Shown here: positions 25,906-35,087 of the stretch, in pieces | Layout of the letters: each line of letters opens with the position of its first letter | How positions within the stretch are numbered: position 1 is the first letter of the stretch | Source: an uncultured Candidatus Saccharibacteria bacterium | Lineage (GTDB): Bacteria > Patescibacteriota > Saccharimonadia > Saccharimonadales > Saccharimonadaceae | DNA length: 64,000 nucleotides | Assembly (NCBI GenBank): GCA_938046775.1 | Contig: CALIXB010000026.1 | Location: 1-64,000 of the forward strand | Reading direction: 5' to 3' | Translations under genes and position numbers: made by a program | Notes under the pieces: generated by a model | What the model saw: the letters and a program-made list of their open reading frames with translations, nothing else | What the model was told of the DNA's origin: nothing | Databases searched by the model: none

Positions 25906-26987
25906 TACAACTCCTGAAGAATACGGTCACGCTCAGCAACACTCTCTTCAACAGTCTTCATATCTGACAGCACCGGCTCAAAGTCCATACCCCGAATCCA
26001 TACCAAGCCATCCGGTAGGGGGTTGGTATTGTTTTCAATCTTTGGCACAGCTTCACCATAACCAAGTTTAACGAACATTTCAGGCATATTTAGGCCCGCC
26101 TGAGTAAAGAATTCATGCGTTGTAAAGAAACGACCAATGTTAATCTCTGTTGGGTTTGGCACGCCATTTTTGTCATAAGCCATATCAACACCAAACAAAC
26201 CATCTGGCTTATCATCAACTGCTAACACTGCTCGGCGTGCAATATCATCAAGTTCAGCATCAGAATACGTCAACCCTGTGCCTGTTGCGCCAGTAACACC
26301 GGATGGAGAAATTTTCGCCAGCTCCCAGTACAGTCGCTTACGGCCTTGAGCAACAACCAATTCGCCATCTTTCCAGAGAGACATCCATGTAACCGTTTCT
26401 GGCTCGAGTAATTCAGACACAGTAAAGTTACCATCCCATGAGCCATTTTTTTCTTGAAAATCAAGCCAGTTTTTAGCGCTCTTAACGTCATGAACTGGGA
26501 GCGATCCACGACCACCAGCACCCGAAATCGCTCTAATCCACATTGAGCCGCCCATCTCCTCGAGGAGCGCAGCCAAGTCGGTATCTCGACCTTCTATCAG
26601 CTTAGTCTTTGGAACCTTAATACCAGCCTTTTCCCAAAGCTTAAATGATTCAAATTTATCTTGTAAAATTTTCACTGTCTCCTTAGCCGGGAAAAATGTC
26701 TTGGCATTAATCTTTTCTCGATTTTCGCTCAAAAAACCTACCTCGACATCGTTCTGTGCATGGACAAATTCGATATTTTCCTTTTCAATAATATAGTTTA
26801 AGAAATCGATATATTTAGGGTCGTTGGCAAATGGAGCTAAATATTTAGCATCAACTTCAGCACGCTGCAAGTAATATTTGTCAGCATCCGTACCTACAAT
26901 ATAATATTCTTCGTCAGCAGCCCTTAATGAGCGAATAAAATTTGCTGATGGTGAGCCGCCAGCTCCTGTGACTAAGACTCTCTTCAT
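25905..26987 (-). CDS. ATP-grasp ligase (carbamoyl-phosphate-synthase-like)
   Basis: 360 residues. The N-terminal domain starts MKRVLVTGAGGSPSANFIRSL, a Rossmann-like PreATP-grasp fold. The ATP-grasp core has MWIRAISGAGGRGSLPVHD as the nucleotide loop, the DGLFGVDMAYDKNGVPNPTEIN segment with the metal-binding Glu/Asn, and a C-terminal RGMDFEP strand. ATP-grasp enzymes join a carboxylate to an amine via an acyl phosphate. In this sugar operon it could amidate a uronic acid or attach an amino acid to an amino sugar; the substrate is unknown. It lies between the Gfo/Idh and SDR genes. Confidence 0.88.
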   Translation of the reverse strand: MKRVLVTGAGGSPSANFIRSLRAADEEYYIVGTDADKYYLQRAEVDAKYLAPFANDPKYIDFLNYIIEKENIEFVHAQNDVEVGFLSENREKINAKTFFPAKETVKILQDKFESFKLWEKAGIKVPKTKLIEGRDTDLAALLEEMGGSMWIRAISGAGGRGSLPVHDVKSAKNWLDFQEKNGSWDGNFTVSELLEPETVTWMSLWKDGELVVAQGRKRLYWELAKISPSGVTGATGTGLTYSDAELDDIARRAVLAVDDKPDGLFGVDMAYDKNGVPNPTEINIGRFFTTHEFFTQAGLNMPEMFVKLGYGEAVPKIENNTNPLPDGLVWIRGMDFEPVLSDMKTVEESVAERDRILQEL

Positions 26988-26995
26988 GATTCCTC

Positions 26996-27991
26996 CTATT
27001 TTTCTTCAAAAGGCGCAACAGCCTCTAATGATATTTTCAATGCTTCGCGTGCATCAACCGGGTTAACAATTGCCGCTGTACGACCCATTGATTTAGCCAT
27101 AAATGCCTTTAATTCTGCCGCTAATGGCTCTTCAAAGTCTACTTTTATAACACGTTTTTCTGGGTCGCCAACTTGCAATACAAACTCGGTAAATCCATCT
27201 TTTTGGATTTCCTTCATATTATGTTTGTAGTATGTTAATTCTTGGGTTATATAGTTAGCTTCCAAATAGCCGAGCGATCCCGTTAGCGCAATGGTGCGAA
27301 TCTTGACTGGTGTAAGCCAGTTTGCCTGAATAAATCCAGAAGCCCGACCATAATCCATCAATATCTCTGCTGAGTCAATCTTTTTGCTGTGACGAGTGCG
27401 CGAACCATGGCTAGAAATAGATTTCGGCTTTTGACCCAAAAGATAGTTTACGATATCAACGTCATGTACTGCCAAGTCAATAATAACATCAGTTTTTGGT
27501 TCCACTGCCGGAAAACCACCGACACGTTTACATACTACCGAGGTAATATCACCAATAGCATTACCCTCAACCATTTGCTTTAACTTCTTGATAACTGGAT
27601 TAAATCGCTCAATGTGACCAACCGTAAAGGTAACGTTATTCTTTTTAGCACAAGCAATCAACTTATCAGCTTCTTCTACTGACGAAGCTATTGGTTTTTC
27701 AAGCATACAGTGAATACCGCGCGACATAACATCCATAGCCACCTCAAGGTGAAACGGTGTCGGCACGACTACAGAAACTGCGTCAGGTCGCATCTCTTCA
27801 AGCATCTCTTTGTAGTCAGTAAAGAATTTTGCCTTATAGTCATCAGCGAGAGATTTTGCTTCTGGGTTAACATCCGCAATTGCTACTAATTCTGACTCTG
27901 GGAGCATGAAGTAGTTACGAACATGGTTTCTACCCATGTTACCAGTACCAATAACAGCAACCCTTAGTTTTCCTTCTTGTTTACTAGCCAT
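26996..27991 (-). CDS. Gfo/Idh/MocA-family sugar dehydrogenase
   Basis: 331 residues from ATG 27991 (MASKQEGKLRVAVIGTGNMG), which overlaps the aminotransferase stop (ATGGCTAG). The NAD(P) loop is GTGNMGRNHVRNY, the catalytic Lys lies in MLEKPIA, and the substrate domain has GHIERFNPV and DLAVHDVDIV. This subgroup oxidises or reduces nucleotide-linked sugars (for example UDP-GlcNAc uronate 3-dehydrogenase) and typically precedes a DegT aminotransferase, exactly as here. The two probably install a 3-amino or 4-amino group on a sugar nucleotide. Confidence 0.93.
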   Translation of the reverse strand: MASKQEGKLRVAVIGTGNMGRNHVRNYFMLPESELVAIADVNPEAKSLADDYKAKFFTDYKEMLEEMRPDAVSVVVPTPFHLEVAMDVMSRGIHCMLEKPIASSVEEADKLIACAKKNNVTFTVGHIERFNPVIKKLKQMVEGNAIGDITSVVCKRVGGFPAVEPKTDVIIDLAVHDVDIVNYLLGQKPKSISSHGSRTRHSKKIDSAEILMDYGRASGFIQANWLTPVKIRTIALTGSLGYLEANYITQELTYYKHNMKEIQKDGFTEFVLQVGDPEKRVIKVDFEEPLAAELKAFMAKSMGRTAAIVNPVDAREALKISLEAVAPFEEK

Positions 27992-29078
27992 TAATAGACT
28001 CCTTGACTGCCGCAACAATTATCTCAATATCTTCGTCTGTAACCTTTGGATGAACTGGCAGGGATACAACTCGTGCCGCCAAGTCTTCAGCTACTGGGAA
28101 GTCGCCAATCTTATAGCCAAGCTTTGCAATATGTGGATATGCATGCAAAGGTTTTGGATAGTAAATACCAGCCCCAACACCTTTATCCCTCAGGCTAGTA
28201 ATAAACTGATCTCGCTGTATGTTCTTATCCAGCAAGATGGTGTACTGATGATACACATGGCTTCGATTGTCGCTCACGGTTGGTGTTTTAATGCCCACAA
28301 TACCCGCTAAGCCATCATTTAATTTACGAGCATTTTCTTGACGTTTTTTTGTAAATTCTTCTACTTTTTTCAATTGTTCAACAGCAATAGCACCATGCAG
28401 ATCTGACATGCGATAGTTATATCCCAAATCTGCATACTCGTATGGCGCAACCATACCGTGTTGCCTAAATGAACGAATCGCCGCTGCAGCTTCATCACTA
28501 TTTGTCGTTACGACACCACCCTCGCCACACATAATATTCTTGGTAGCATACAGAGAGAAACAGCTGAAATCGCCCAATGAGCCAGTTTTTACGCCTTTAT
28601 ACTCTGCTCCAATAGCCTGACACGCATCCTCAACAATCTTCAGATTGTGTTTTTCGGCAATTTCCTGTAGTTCAGTCCAGTCACACGGTTGCCCATATAA
28701 ATCAACTGGTATAATGGCTTTCGTTTTTTCAGTAATAGCAACTTCTATCTTGGAAACGTCAATATTGAACGTTTCTTCATCAATATCGACAAGTACTGGG
28801 TGAGCGCCCAACATCAATATTGGATTAATAGTAGCGATAAAACTATACGGAGTGGTGATAACTTCATCGCCCTCTTTCACGCCAGCGGCATACAAAGCAC
28901 AGTGAATAGCCGCCGTACCGCTATTTACTGCTAACGCATGTTTTACCCCACAATATTCCGCCCAGTTTTTTTCTAGTTCGGCAACTTTTGGCCCTTGAGC
29001 CAACATGCCTGATTCTATAACTTCATTTACTGCTCGACGTTCTTCACTGTCGATAACTGGTGCTGCGATATTTATCAT
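27984..29078 (-). CDS. DegT/DnrJ/EryC1/StrS-family sugar aminotransferase
   Basis: 364 residues. Early HALAVNSGTAAIHCALYA binds PLP phosphate, VPVDLYGQPCDW and VEDACQAIGAEY carry the PLP-contacting Asp, and the Schiff-base Lys is in FSLYATKNIMCGEGG. These enzymes aminate keto-sugar nucleotides. It leads the operon, with an AAGGAGG ribosome binding site, followed by the Gfo/Idh enzyme that would make the keto group. Together with the downstream ATP-grasp, SDR and HAD genes this looks like a pathway for an N-acylated amino sugar. Confidence 0.95.
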   Translation of the reverse strand: MINIAAPVIDSEERRAVNEVIESGMLAQGPKVAELEKNWAEYCGVKHALAVNSGTAAIHCALYAAGVKEGDEVITTPYSFIATINPILMLGAHPVLVDIDEETFNIDVSKIEVAITEKTKAIIPVDLYGQPCDWTELQEIAEKHNLKIVEDACQAIGAEYKGVKTGSLGDFSCFSLYATKNIMCGEGGVVTTNSDEAAAAIRSFRQHGMVAPYEYADLGYNYRMSDLHGAIAVEQLKKVEEFTKKRQENARKLNDGLAGIVGIKTPTVSDNRSHVYHQYTILLDKNIQRDQFITSLRDKGVGAGIYYPKPLHAYPHIAKLGYKIGDFPVAEDLAARVVSLPVHPKVTDEDIEIIVAAVKESING

Positions 29079-29210
29079 TTAAGTTACCTCCTTAACTTAT
29101 TGAAACTATTGTACCACACACCAACTAAATCTTATAGTAATACTTGGACAGTAGTATAGTCTAGTAGGATATGGTTATTTGTTGATATATATAATATAAT
29201 TGGTTACATT

Positions 29211-31217
29211 ATGAGAATTAACTTTAAAGAAACTCTGTCTTCATTTTCCAGTTTCTTATATAAAAATCAAGGTTGGATTTTTCCAATAATAGTCTTATCT
29301 GCCCTAATTAGTCTATCTGCTCTTCAAATATCTGGTACATCCGCAGGAATATATGACTATCTACTTGGCAAGAAACCAGTAAATCTCATCGCTGGAAAAC
29401 CACGACCAATCCGTTCAGATGAATGGGTTGTCACAACTCCATTTGTAGTATCTCAGTATAATAACGGTATGCCAGCCAAAAGCAAGGATATTGGTATTGG
29501 ACAAGATATGAGTATTGTAGCTGACGCTCCATACACAGATTGGAGTATGTTATTTAGACCACATAACCTTATTTTTTTTCTGTTACCCATAGGGTTTGCA
29601 TTTGCCTTTAAATGGTGGTTGTTGTCTGCCGGTTTAGCTTTATCGGTCTATATATTTGTATTATTTTTATATCCACGCAAATACCTCATTGCTAGTCTAC
29701 TCGGATCTATAATGCTCTTCAGTCCTTTTATTCAATGGTGGTATCAATCTGCAACGATTTTACCAATAATTTATGGTCTTCTGGGAATAGTTTCAGCTAT
29801 CAAGTTAATCGAAAGTAGGTGTCGTAGAACCGCAATATACTGGTCTATAGCACTAGCCTACTTAGCGGTATGTTTTGCGCTAGTAATGTATCCAGCGTTT
29901 CAATTAACAATTGGCCTTGTTTCTCTCGTAACCCTGTTAGCTATACTACAAGGCAGAGGCACCCTGCATCTTCTTTGGCAACGTCGTAATCTATTCTTGA
30001 TATTCGGATCAATCATAATAGCTGGGACTATTATGGGACTATTTTTATGGCAACATAGCGATGCTGTCAAAGCCTCACTAAACACTATATACCCAGGGCA
30101 TCGCAATATTAGTTCTGGGGGTTTTGATATTTTTCGACTTATTAGTTGGCCGCTAAGCTATCTATTGCTGCATGACAATAATTCAATGATACTTGGCAAT
30201 AATCAAAGCGAAGTCTCTAACTTCCTACTTATTGGTCTAGTGTTGATGCCTTTCCTAATTTATTTATCTATAAGATATAAATCTACCTTTTCAAAACTTG
30301 AAAAATCTATCATTTATATAAGTTCTGGTATCTTTATCTTTATAGCCATACGTATGTTTGTACCTATTGGCGACCAGTTGTTTAGTTTACTTGGTATGTC
30401 AAAAATACCACATGAGCGTTTATTTATTGGCCTCGGGCTAATTAACTTCTTATTACTTTTGGTCGCCGTTTCAAGGCGGTCAAAGAAGCTTCCTAAAAAA
30501 TGGTGGAAGCCACTGACAAGTATCCAGCAACTAATATTCTTTGCCATAATTACTATAATCTTTTCAATACTTATATACGCAACGGTTCGCCATTATGATA
30601 TACCAAATATAGGACCGCTAGAGTCCGTAGCTGTAATATTGACCTTTAGCGTTTCCTCAACCTTATTACTATCATCATACGAACAATTTCGTATAGTTGG
30701 TCTTGTGGGGGTCCTTTTGTTAAATATTTTATCTACCTATATGGTAAACCCTCTCTACCGAGGAGTAGGTATAACTGATAATGAATTTTCTCGATATATC
30801 ATGGACGCTGAAAAAAAAGATAATTTTTACTGGGTTGCAAATGATTCATCTGTGCTATCTGCTATCATGGTGGCAAGTGGTGCTGAAGTCTATGGCGGTG
30901 TTAACACTTACCCTCAAACAGACATCTGGAGAAGATACTTTCCCAATAGTGCTAACGTATTTAACCGCTACGCCCATGTTCGTTTTCTTTTTGACTCATC
31001 ACCCCAAAAGCGTTCACTCAGTCTCATTCAGGACGACTCATTCTTCGTTCATATATCTCCTTGCGATGAAATGCTACACGACCTAAATATACGCTATATC
31101 GCATCAGAGAGACCGCTTAAATCGAGTTGCCTAGATTCCAACCGAGGTGGAATATTTGATGGCAAAAAAATATACATCTACACCATCAAAAACAATAGCA
31201 CAAATACTCGGAAATAG
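29211..31217 (+). CDS. Large polytopic membrane protein, YfhO/GT-C-like
   Basis: 668 residues with about fourteen hydrophobic segments. After the first helix is a conserved-looking extracytoplasmic loop (GKPRPIRSDEWVVTTPFVVSQY, residues about 60-80, and ADAPYTDWSMLFRP) that resembles the catalytic first loop of GT-C enzymes such as the YfhO group. The C-terminal 120 residues are soluble and predicted outside. It probably transfers a sugar from a lipid carrier onto the surface polymer. A TATAAT at 29195-29200 leaves at most a few nucleotides of leader and there is no ribosome binding site. Downstream, 31218-31399 holds no recognisable gene, only AT-rich leader sequence. Confidence 0.75.
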   Translation: MRINFKETLSSFSSFLYKNQGWIFPIIVLSALISLSALQISGTSAGIYDYLLGKKPVNLIAGKPRPIRSDEWVVTTPFVVSQYNNGMPAKSKDIGIGQDMSIVADAPYTDWSMLFRPHNLIFFLLPIGFAFAFKWWLLSAGLALSVYIFVLFLYPRKYLIASLLGSIMLFSPFIQWWYQSATILPIIYGLLGIVSAIKLIESRCRRTAIYWSIALAYLAVCFALVMYPAFQLTIGLVSLVTLLAILQGRGTLHLLWQRRNLFLIFGSIIIAGTIMGLFLWQHSDAVKASLNTIYPGHRNISSGGFDIFRLISWPLSYLLLHDNNSMILGNNQSEVSNFLLIGLVLMPFLIYLSIRYKSTFSKLEKSIIYISSGIFIFIAIRMFVPIGDQLFSLLGMSKIPHERLFIGLGLINFLLLLVAVSRRSKKLPKKWWKPLTSIQQLIFFAIITIIFSILIYATVRHYDIPNIGPLESVAVILTFSVSSTLLLSSYEQFRIVGLVGVLLLNILSTYMVNPLYRGVGITDNEFSRYIMDAEKKDNFYWVANDSSVLSAIMVASGAEVYGGVNTYPQTDIWRRYFPNSANVFNRYAHVRFLFDSSPQKRSLSLIQDDSFFVHISPCDEMLHDLNIRYIASERPLKSSCLDSNRGGIFDGKKIYIYTIKNNSTNTRK

Positions 31218-31399
31218 ATAAAGCTACAATGCCATTTATGCCAGTTGTTTTTTGTTGATGTTGTTAGAATTAGTGGAGGGCTCTTTTATGATTGTAGTCC
31301 TTGTTAGTGGTTTAAGTATGGCATAATAGAGTCCTATATTGTCTATTCTTACCGCTTGTGGTAAAATAATAGATATATTTATAATAATATAGGAATCTA

Positions 31400-31951
31400 A
31401 TGAAAATAAATAATCTTAATCGGTATTCAAATAATAAACGGCGGCGCCATATTGTTATAATAGTTGCAGTTGTTTGCTTGTCTACTATTTCTTATGGAGC
31501 GTATTGGTATTTTTACCAGCAAAATAAGGATGATAAGCCCGTGTTGACTTTACCGGATAGGCAAGTGGGAGAGACTAACTACTCGCATCCAAATAAGGAT
31601 GAACAAAATCCAACATCCGACAATGACGACAATAATCAAAAAAAACTCACACCTCAACAAAATGCGCCCGCTACCTCACCTATCCCTGTTTCCATAACTC
31701 GAGTAGACAGATCCCCACTACAAGTTGGCGTTATAATCAATGAGCTTCTATCTAGTGGCACCTGTACGCTAAAGCTCTCTAAGCCTGGTTTGAGTGACAT
31801 AACCCAAACAGTGGAAATCTTTAACGGACCAAGCTATACCACCTGTCGCGGCTTTTCTATTGATAACGTTCCCGGCGGCACATGGAAACTTACTATAATC
31901 ATAAACTCTGAAAATAGATCCGGTAGTACTAGTCAGGAGATTACTATATGA
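31400..31951 (+). CDS. Membrane-anchored protein with a small C-terminal beta domain
   Basis: 183 residues, not recognised. A basic N terminus (NNKRRRH) precedes one membrane helix (about 19-40, IVIIVAVVCLSTISYGAYWY). A long Asp/Asn/Pro/Gln-rich linker follows (about 45-95), and then a compact beta-type domain with two Cys (SGTCTLKLSKPG and SYTTCRGFSI) that could form a disulfide outside the cell. The stop overlaps the start of the secreted lysozyme-like protein (ATGA), so the two are made together. It may act as an anchor or partner for that protein; this is inference. Confidence 0.75.
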   Translation: MKINNLNRYSNNKRRRHIVIIVAVVCLSTISYGAYWYFYQQNKDDKPVLTLPDRQVGETNYSHPNKDEQNPTSDNDDNNQKKLTPQQNAPATSPIPVSITRVDRSPLQVGVIINELLSSGTCTLKLSKPGLSDITQTVEIFNGPSYTTCRGFSIDNVPGGTWKLTIIINSENRSGSTSQEITI

Positions 31952-34209
31952 TACATAAAACAACTATTTTATTTGCAGGTCTTGCTGCAGCTATTATTTT
32001 ATCCATAGCTATGGTCAATCCTGTTAATGCAAGTTCCTTCGATCCAGGGAATATTATTAGCGATTCTATTTTTACTAACAGCAGAACCATGACCGCTGAT
32101 CAAATTCAGTATTTTATAGAAGTTAAGGGTAAATATTGTACTGACGGCGAAGCTCCATGTCTAAAAAATTATCGTGAAAATGGCAAAAGCGTAGGTACAA
32201 TAATATATGAGGTATCCCAACAATATTTGATAAATCCCCAGGTTATCCTAGCGACCCTACAGAAAGAGGTTGGTTTGGTAACTATTAGCAACCCAGGTTC
32301 GTGGCGGTATCGTACCGCTATGGGATATGGATGTCCCGATTCTACACCAGGTGTCTGTAATTCACAGTATTTTGGATTTACAAATCAGGTTCGTTGGGCT
32401 GCTACCATGTTTAGAGCAATCATGAACAATTCTCCAACTTGGTTTACTCCTTATCGCATAGGTGTTAATTCGATCTTATGGCACCCAAACCAAGCCTGCG
32501 GCATTAGTAATGTAAATATTGTCAACCGAGCAACTGTTGCATTATATAGTTATACGCCGTATCGGCCAAATAACGCCGCCTTAGCAGCCGGGTTTGGTAC
32601 TGGTGATGGTTGCAGTTCATACGGAAACCGTAATTTCTGGTTATATTTTAATACCTGGTTCGGTAGTTCAACAAGTTCTATATTAATCCAATCACCACAA
32701 AGCCCAGCCGTTTACTTACAGAGTGGTAGTATTAGATATGCTATACCATCTTGGGATATTATTAATGCCTATGGATTTGGAAGATTCGGAGTTACTCCAG
32801 TTTCAAATTCTTACATGAATTCCCTACAAAATGGTGGTATATTAAATACAGTTTTCTCTAATAAATCTGAGCCTGGACCAATATATCTAGCAGATAACGG
32901 TTACCGTTTTGGGTTTTCATCTTACCAGCAGTGCGTTGACTGGGGATTTCCTAGGTGTACTGATTCTTCATACGCTAAGCCGCTAGAACCCTCTGTATTT
33001 GACCGCATGCATCAGTATGGTGCAATATCACCACTAATGCTAAATGGTTCACACCTGCATATAATGAAGGATGGGAAAAAACACACCCTATTATCACATG
33101 AAGCAAGGGTAGAAAAGGGCTATGCCAACATAAACTATACACCAATAACCAACCCAGCTAACCTAACCCAACCATACGCCAAATCTATACCGCATAACAA
33201 CAGTCTGGTATCATTTAGAGCAACTCCCGCTATTTATTTATATACCAATGAAAAATTTTATGCCCTTAGCTATGATGCCTTCCTTACTTTATCATCAAAA
33301 CTACCGACATTAGTAGATTCGTTCTCTGAATATAATAGCCAGTTGCCAGTAGAACAAGGCTTTATTCAGTCCAATGTTGCTTTGAGTGATGGCTCTCTAT
33401 ATAGTTTTGTAAATGGCAAGAAAATTAACCTTACAAAGGTTAAACACCACTGGCCACAAGCAGCTATTATAGATGACCTAAAAACAATTTTAGCGCTGCG
33501 TAGCGATGATTATACAGCAGATGAAAATTCTACCTATCGCACGACAGCTGGCTCCATACTAAAGGTTGAAAATAAACATTTTAGAGGCTTTTATAGCTTA
33601 TATGACTATTTTGCCCTAGGAAATAACAGACCGATACCAATCAATGAATTAGCTATCGCTAACCTTGCTAGTGGATCATCTGTTATGGCAAATGGTCAAG
33701 GTTCTGTTTATCAGCTCGCTAGCCCCGCCAATCAATCCCTCATACTAACTCCTTCAATTGATGGATCGCCATGTCAATTATCATCACTTGACCAACTCGG
33801 CTCTTATTACCTTATTACTAATAGCGTACAGAGACTTGCGCCTTCCCAACAGCCAGTTTCTACACTGACCAATACAACGTACGACCAAGATGGAAATATT
33901 CATATAATCTACTCCGGCAGACACGCTATACTTAATGCTTCTGAATTAACTTCAGTGTGGGGCGTACACCAAAAAATACCAGCCTGTACATTTCATAAGT
34001 TACACCTAGCTAAAATTCCAGTAAACTCTTCCGTTCGTTTTGTTAGAGATCCTGTAACGGGCGTAATCTACCATGGTGAAGGTGGTAAAAAACGACCGAT
34101 ATTCTCTTATACCGCTTTTATAAGAATGGGTGGAAATACATCAAATACACTGGATGTTTCGAATGAATTTATCAAAGCATCACCAACGGGTGTCGCAATT
34201 ACTGAGTAG
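31948..34209 (+). CDS. Secreted protein with lysozyme-like N-terminal domain and beta-repeat body
   Basis: 753 residues. The signal peptide is residues 1-29, ending VNAS. Residues about 45-240 form a domain with VSQQYLINPQVILATLQKEVGLV, where E107 sits like the catalytic Glu of glucosaminidase/transglycosylase folds. Four or more Cys probably form disulfides. The remaining 500 residues contain repeated units of the type PAVYLQSGSIRYAIPSWD and TPAIYLYTNEKFYALSYDAFL: a short strand pair, an aromatic pair, then a helix. Proteins of this type are often labelled hemagglutinin-like in Actinobacteria and Saccharibacteria. A role in peptidoglycan cleavage or cell attachment is plausible; catalytic activity is not proven. 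Confidence 0.75.
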   Translation: MIHKTTILFAGLAAAIILSIAMVNPVNASSFDPGNIISDSIFTNSRTMTADQIQYFIEVKGKYCTDGEAPCLKNYRENGKSVGTIIYEVSQQYLINPQVILATLQKEVGLVTISNPGSWRYRTAMGYGCPDSTPGVCNSQYFGFTNQVRWAATMFRAIMNNSPTWFTPYRIGVNSILWHPNQACGISNVNIVNRATVALYSYTPYRPNNAALAAGFGTGDGCSSYGNRNFWLYFNTWFGSSTSSILIQSPQSPAVYLQSGSIRYAIPSWDIINAYGFGRFGVTPVSNSYMNSLQNGGILNTVFSNKSEPGPIYLADNGYRFGFSSYQQCVDWGFPRCTDSSYAKPLEPSVFDRMHQYGAISPLMLNGSHLHIMKDGKKHTLLSHEARVEKGYANINYTPITNPANLTQPYAKSIPHNNSLVSFRATPAIYLYTNEKFYALSYDAFLTLSSKLPTLVDSFSEYNSQLPVEQGFIQSNVALSDGSLYSFVNGKKINLTKVKHHWPQAAIIDDLKTILALRSDDYTADENSTYRTTAGSILKVENKHFRGFYSLYDYFALGNNRPIPINELAIANLASGSSVMANGQGSVYQLASPANQSLILTPSIDGSPCQLSSLDQLGSYYLITNSVQRLAPSQQPVSTLTNTTYDQDGNIHIIYSGRHAILNASELTSVWGVHQKIPACTFHKLHLAKIPVNSSVRFVRDPVTGVIYHGEGGKKRPIFSYTAFIRMGGNTSNTLDVSNEFIKASPTGVAITE

Positions 34210-34229
34210 CTATTATTTTGTTTTTAGTT

Positions 34230-34242
34230 TATACTATATAGT
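34230..34242 (+). promoter_or_regulatory. -10 promoter of the GT2 gene at 34243, leaderless
   Basis: TATACT at 34230-34235 is followed by 7 nt and ATG 34243, with no ribosome binding site. Confidence 0.5.
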
Positions 34243-35085
34243 ATGAGTAGTGTTTTAGATTTGTCGGTTGTGATTGCTTTCCATAATCACGCCAAAATGA
34301 CAATTGATTGCGTCTCCTCTCTACAAAAATATGGCCCAAATGTAAGAGAGATTTTACTTATAAGCAACAACTCTTCACCGGACGAACTACGTATAGTTAA
34401 AGAATATAGCAAGAATCATCCGAATATACGCGTTTTGACCTGGGATTATCCCTTTAACTACCAGAAAGAATACAACTGGGGTATATCGCAGACTAGTGGA
34501 GAGTTTATTCTAATGCTAAATAATGATATTGAACTAACCGAAGGTTCTATAGGACTAATAGAGTCTATGTATAAAAAAGCATCTAAAAAGGAAGTTGGCA
34601 TTGTTGGCTGCACACTATTATATGGTAATGAAAGAGATATTCAACATGCCGGTATTTTTCTTATGCCAGAAGGTATGGCAGACCATATGTATGTTCGCGA
34701 ACGATATCAGACCGCACTCAAGCAAGTCGGCTCCGAAAAGTTCCCCTATGACATAACCAAAGATATGCCAATGACTGCCGTAACAGGTGCGGCACAGCTT
34801 GTACGTAAATCTTCTTTCGAAAAAATCGGAGGATTTGATGAGAAATTTATCATTTGCGGTGGTGACGTAGATCTATGCATCAGAATGAATGAATCTGGTC
34901 TACAAACTTGGTTTGTTGGTGGAGGATACATGCTCCACAAAGAAAGTATCTCTCGTAAGTTTATACCGATACCAGCAGAAGACTTTTATAATAGTTATAT
35001 AAGCTACATAAAGGGCTACGATCCTGAAATTGGCGATCCGTTTTTACCAGAAATTACTAAAAAAATTAAGATACATGGAGTTTAA
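34243..35085 (+). CDS. GT2 glycosyltransferase (rhamnosyltransferase-like)
   Basis: 280 residues, soluble. It has LSVVIAFHNHAKMTIDC, ISNNSSPDEL, the metal-binding MLNNDIEL and the later GGFDEKFIICGGDVDLCIRM. This ED/GGDxD type block is typical of family GT2 rhamnosyl- or galactofuranosyl-transferases. It extends a nucleotide-sugar-derived chain in the cytoplasm. WsaF-like transferase follows after 2 nt. Both precede the ABC exporter genes on the other strand. Confidence 0.9.
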   Translation: MSSVLDLSVVIAFHNHAKMTIDCVSSLQKYGPNVREILLISNNSSPDELRIVKEYSKNHPNIRVLTWDYPFNYQKEYNWGISQTSGEFILMLNNDIELTEGSIGLIESMYKKASKKEVGIVGCTLLYGNERDIQHAGIFLMPEGMADHMYVRERYQTALKQVGSEKFPYDITKDMPMTAVTGAAQLVRKSSFEKIGGFDEKFIICGGDVDLCIRMNESGLQTWFVGGGYMLHKESISRKFIPIPAEDFYNSYISYIKGYDPEIGDPFLPEITKKIKIHGV

Positions 35086-35087
35086 AT

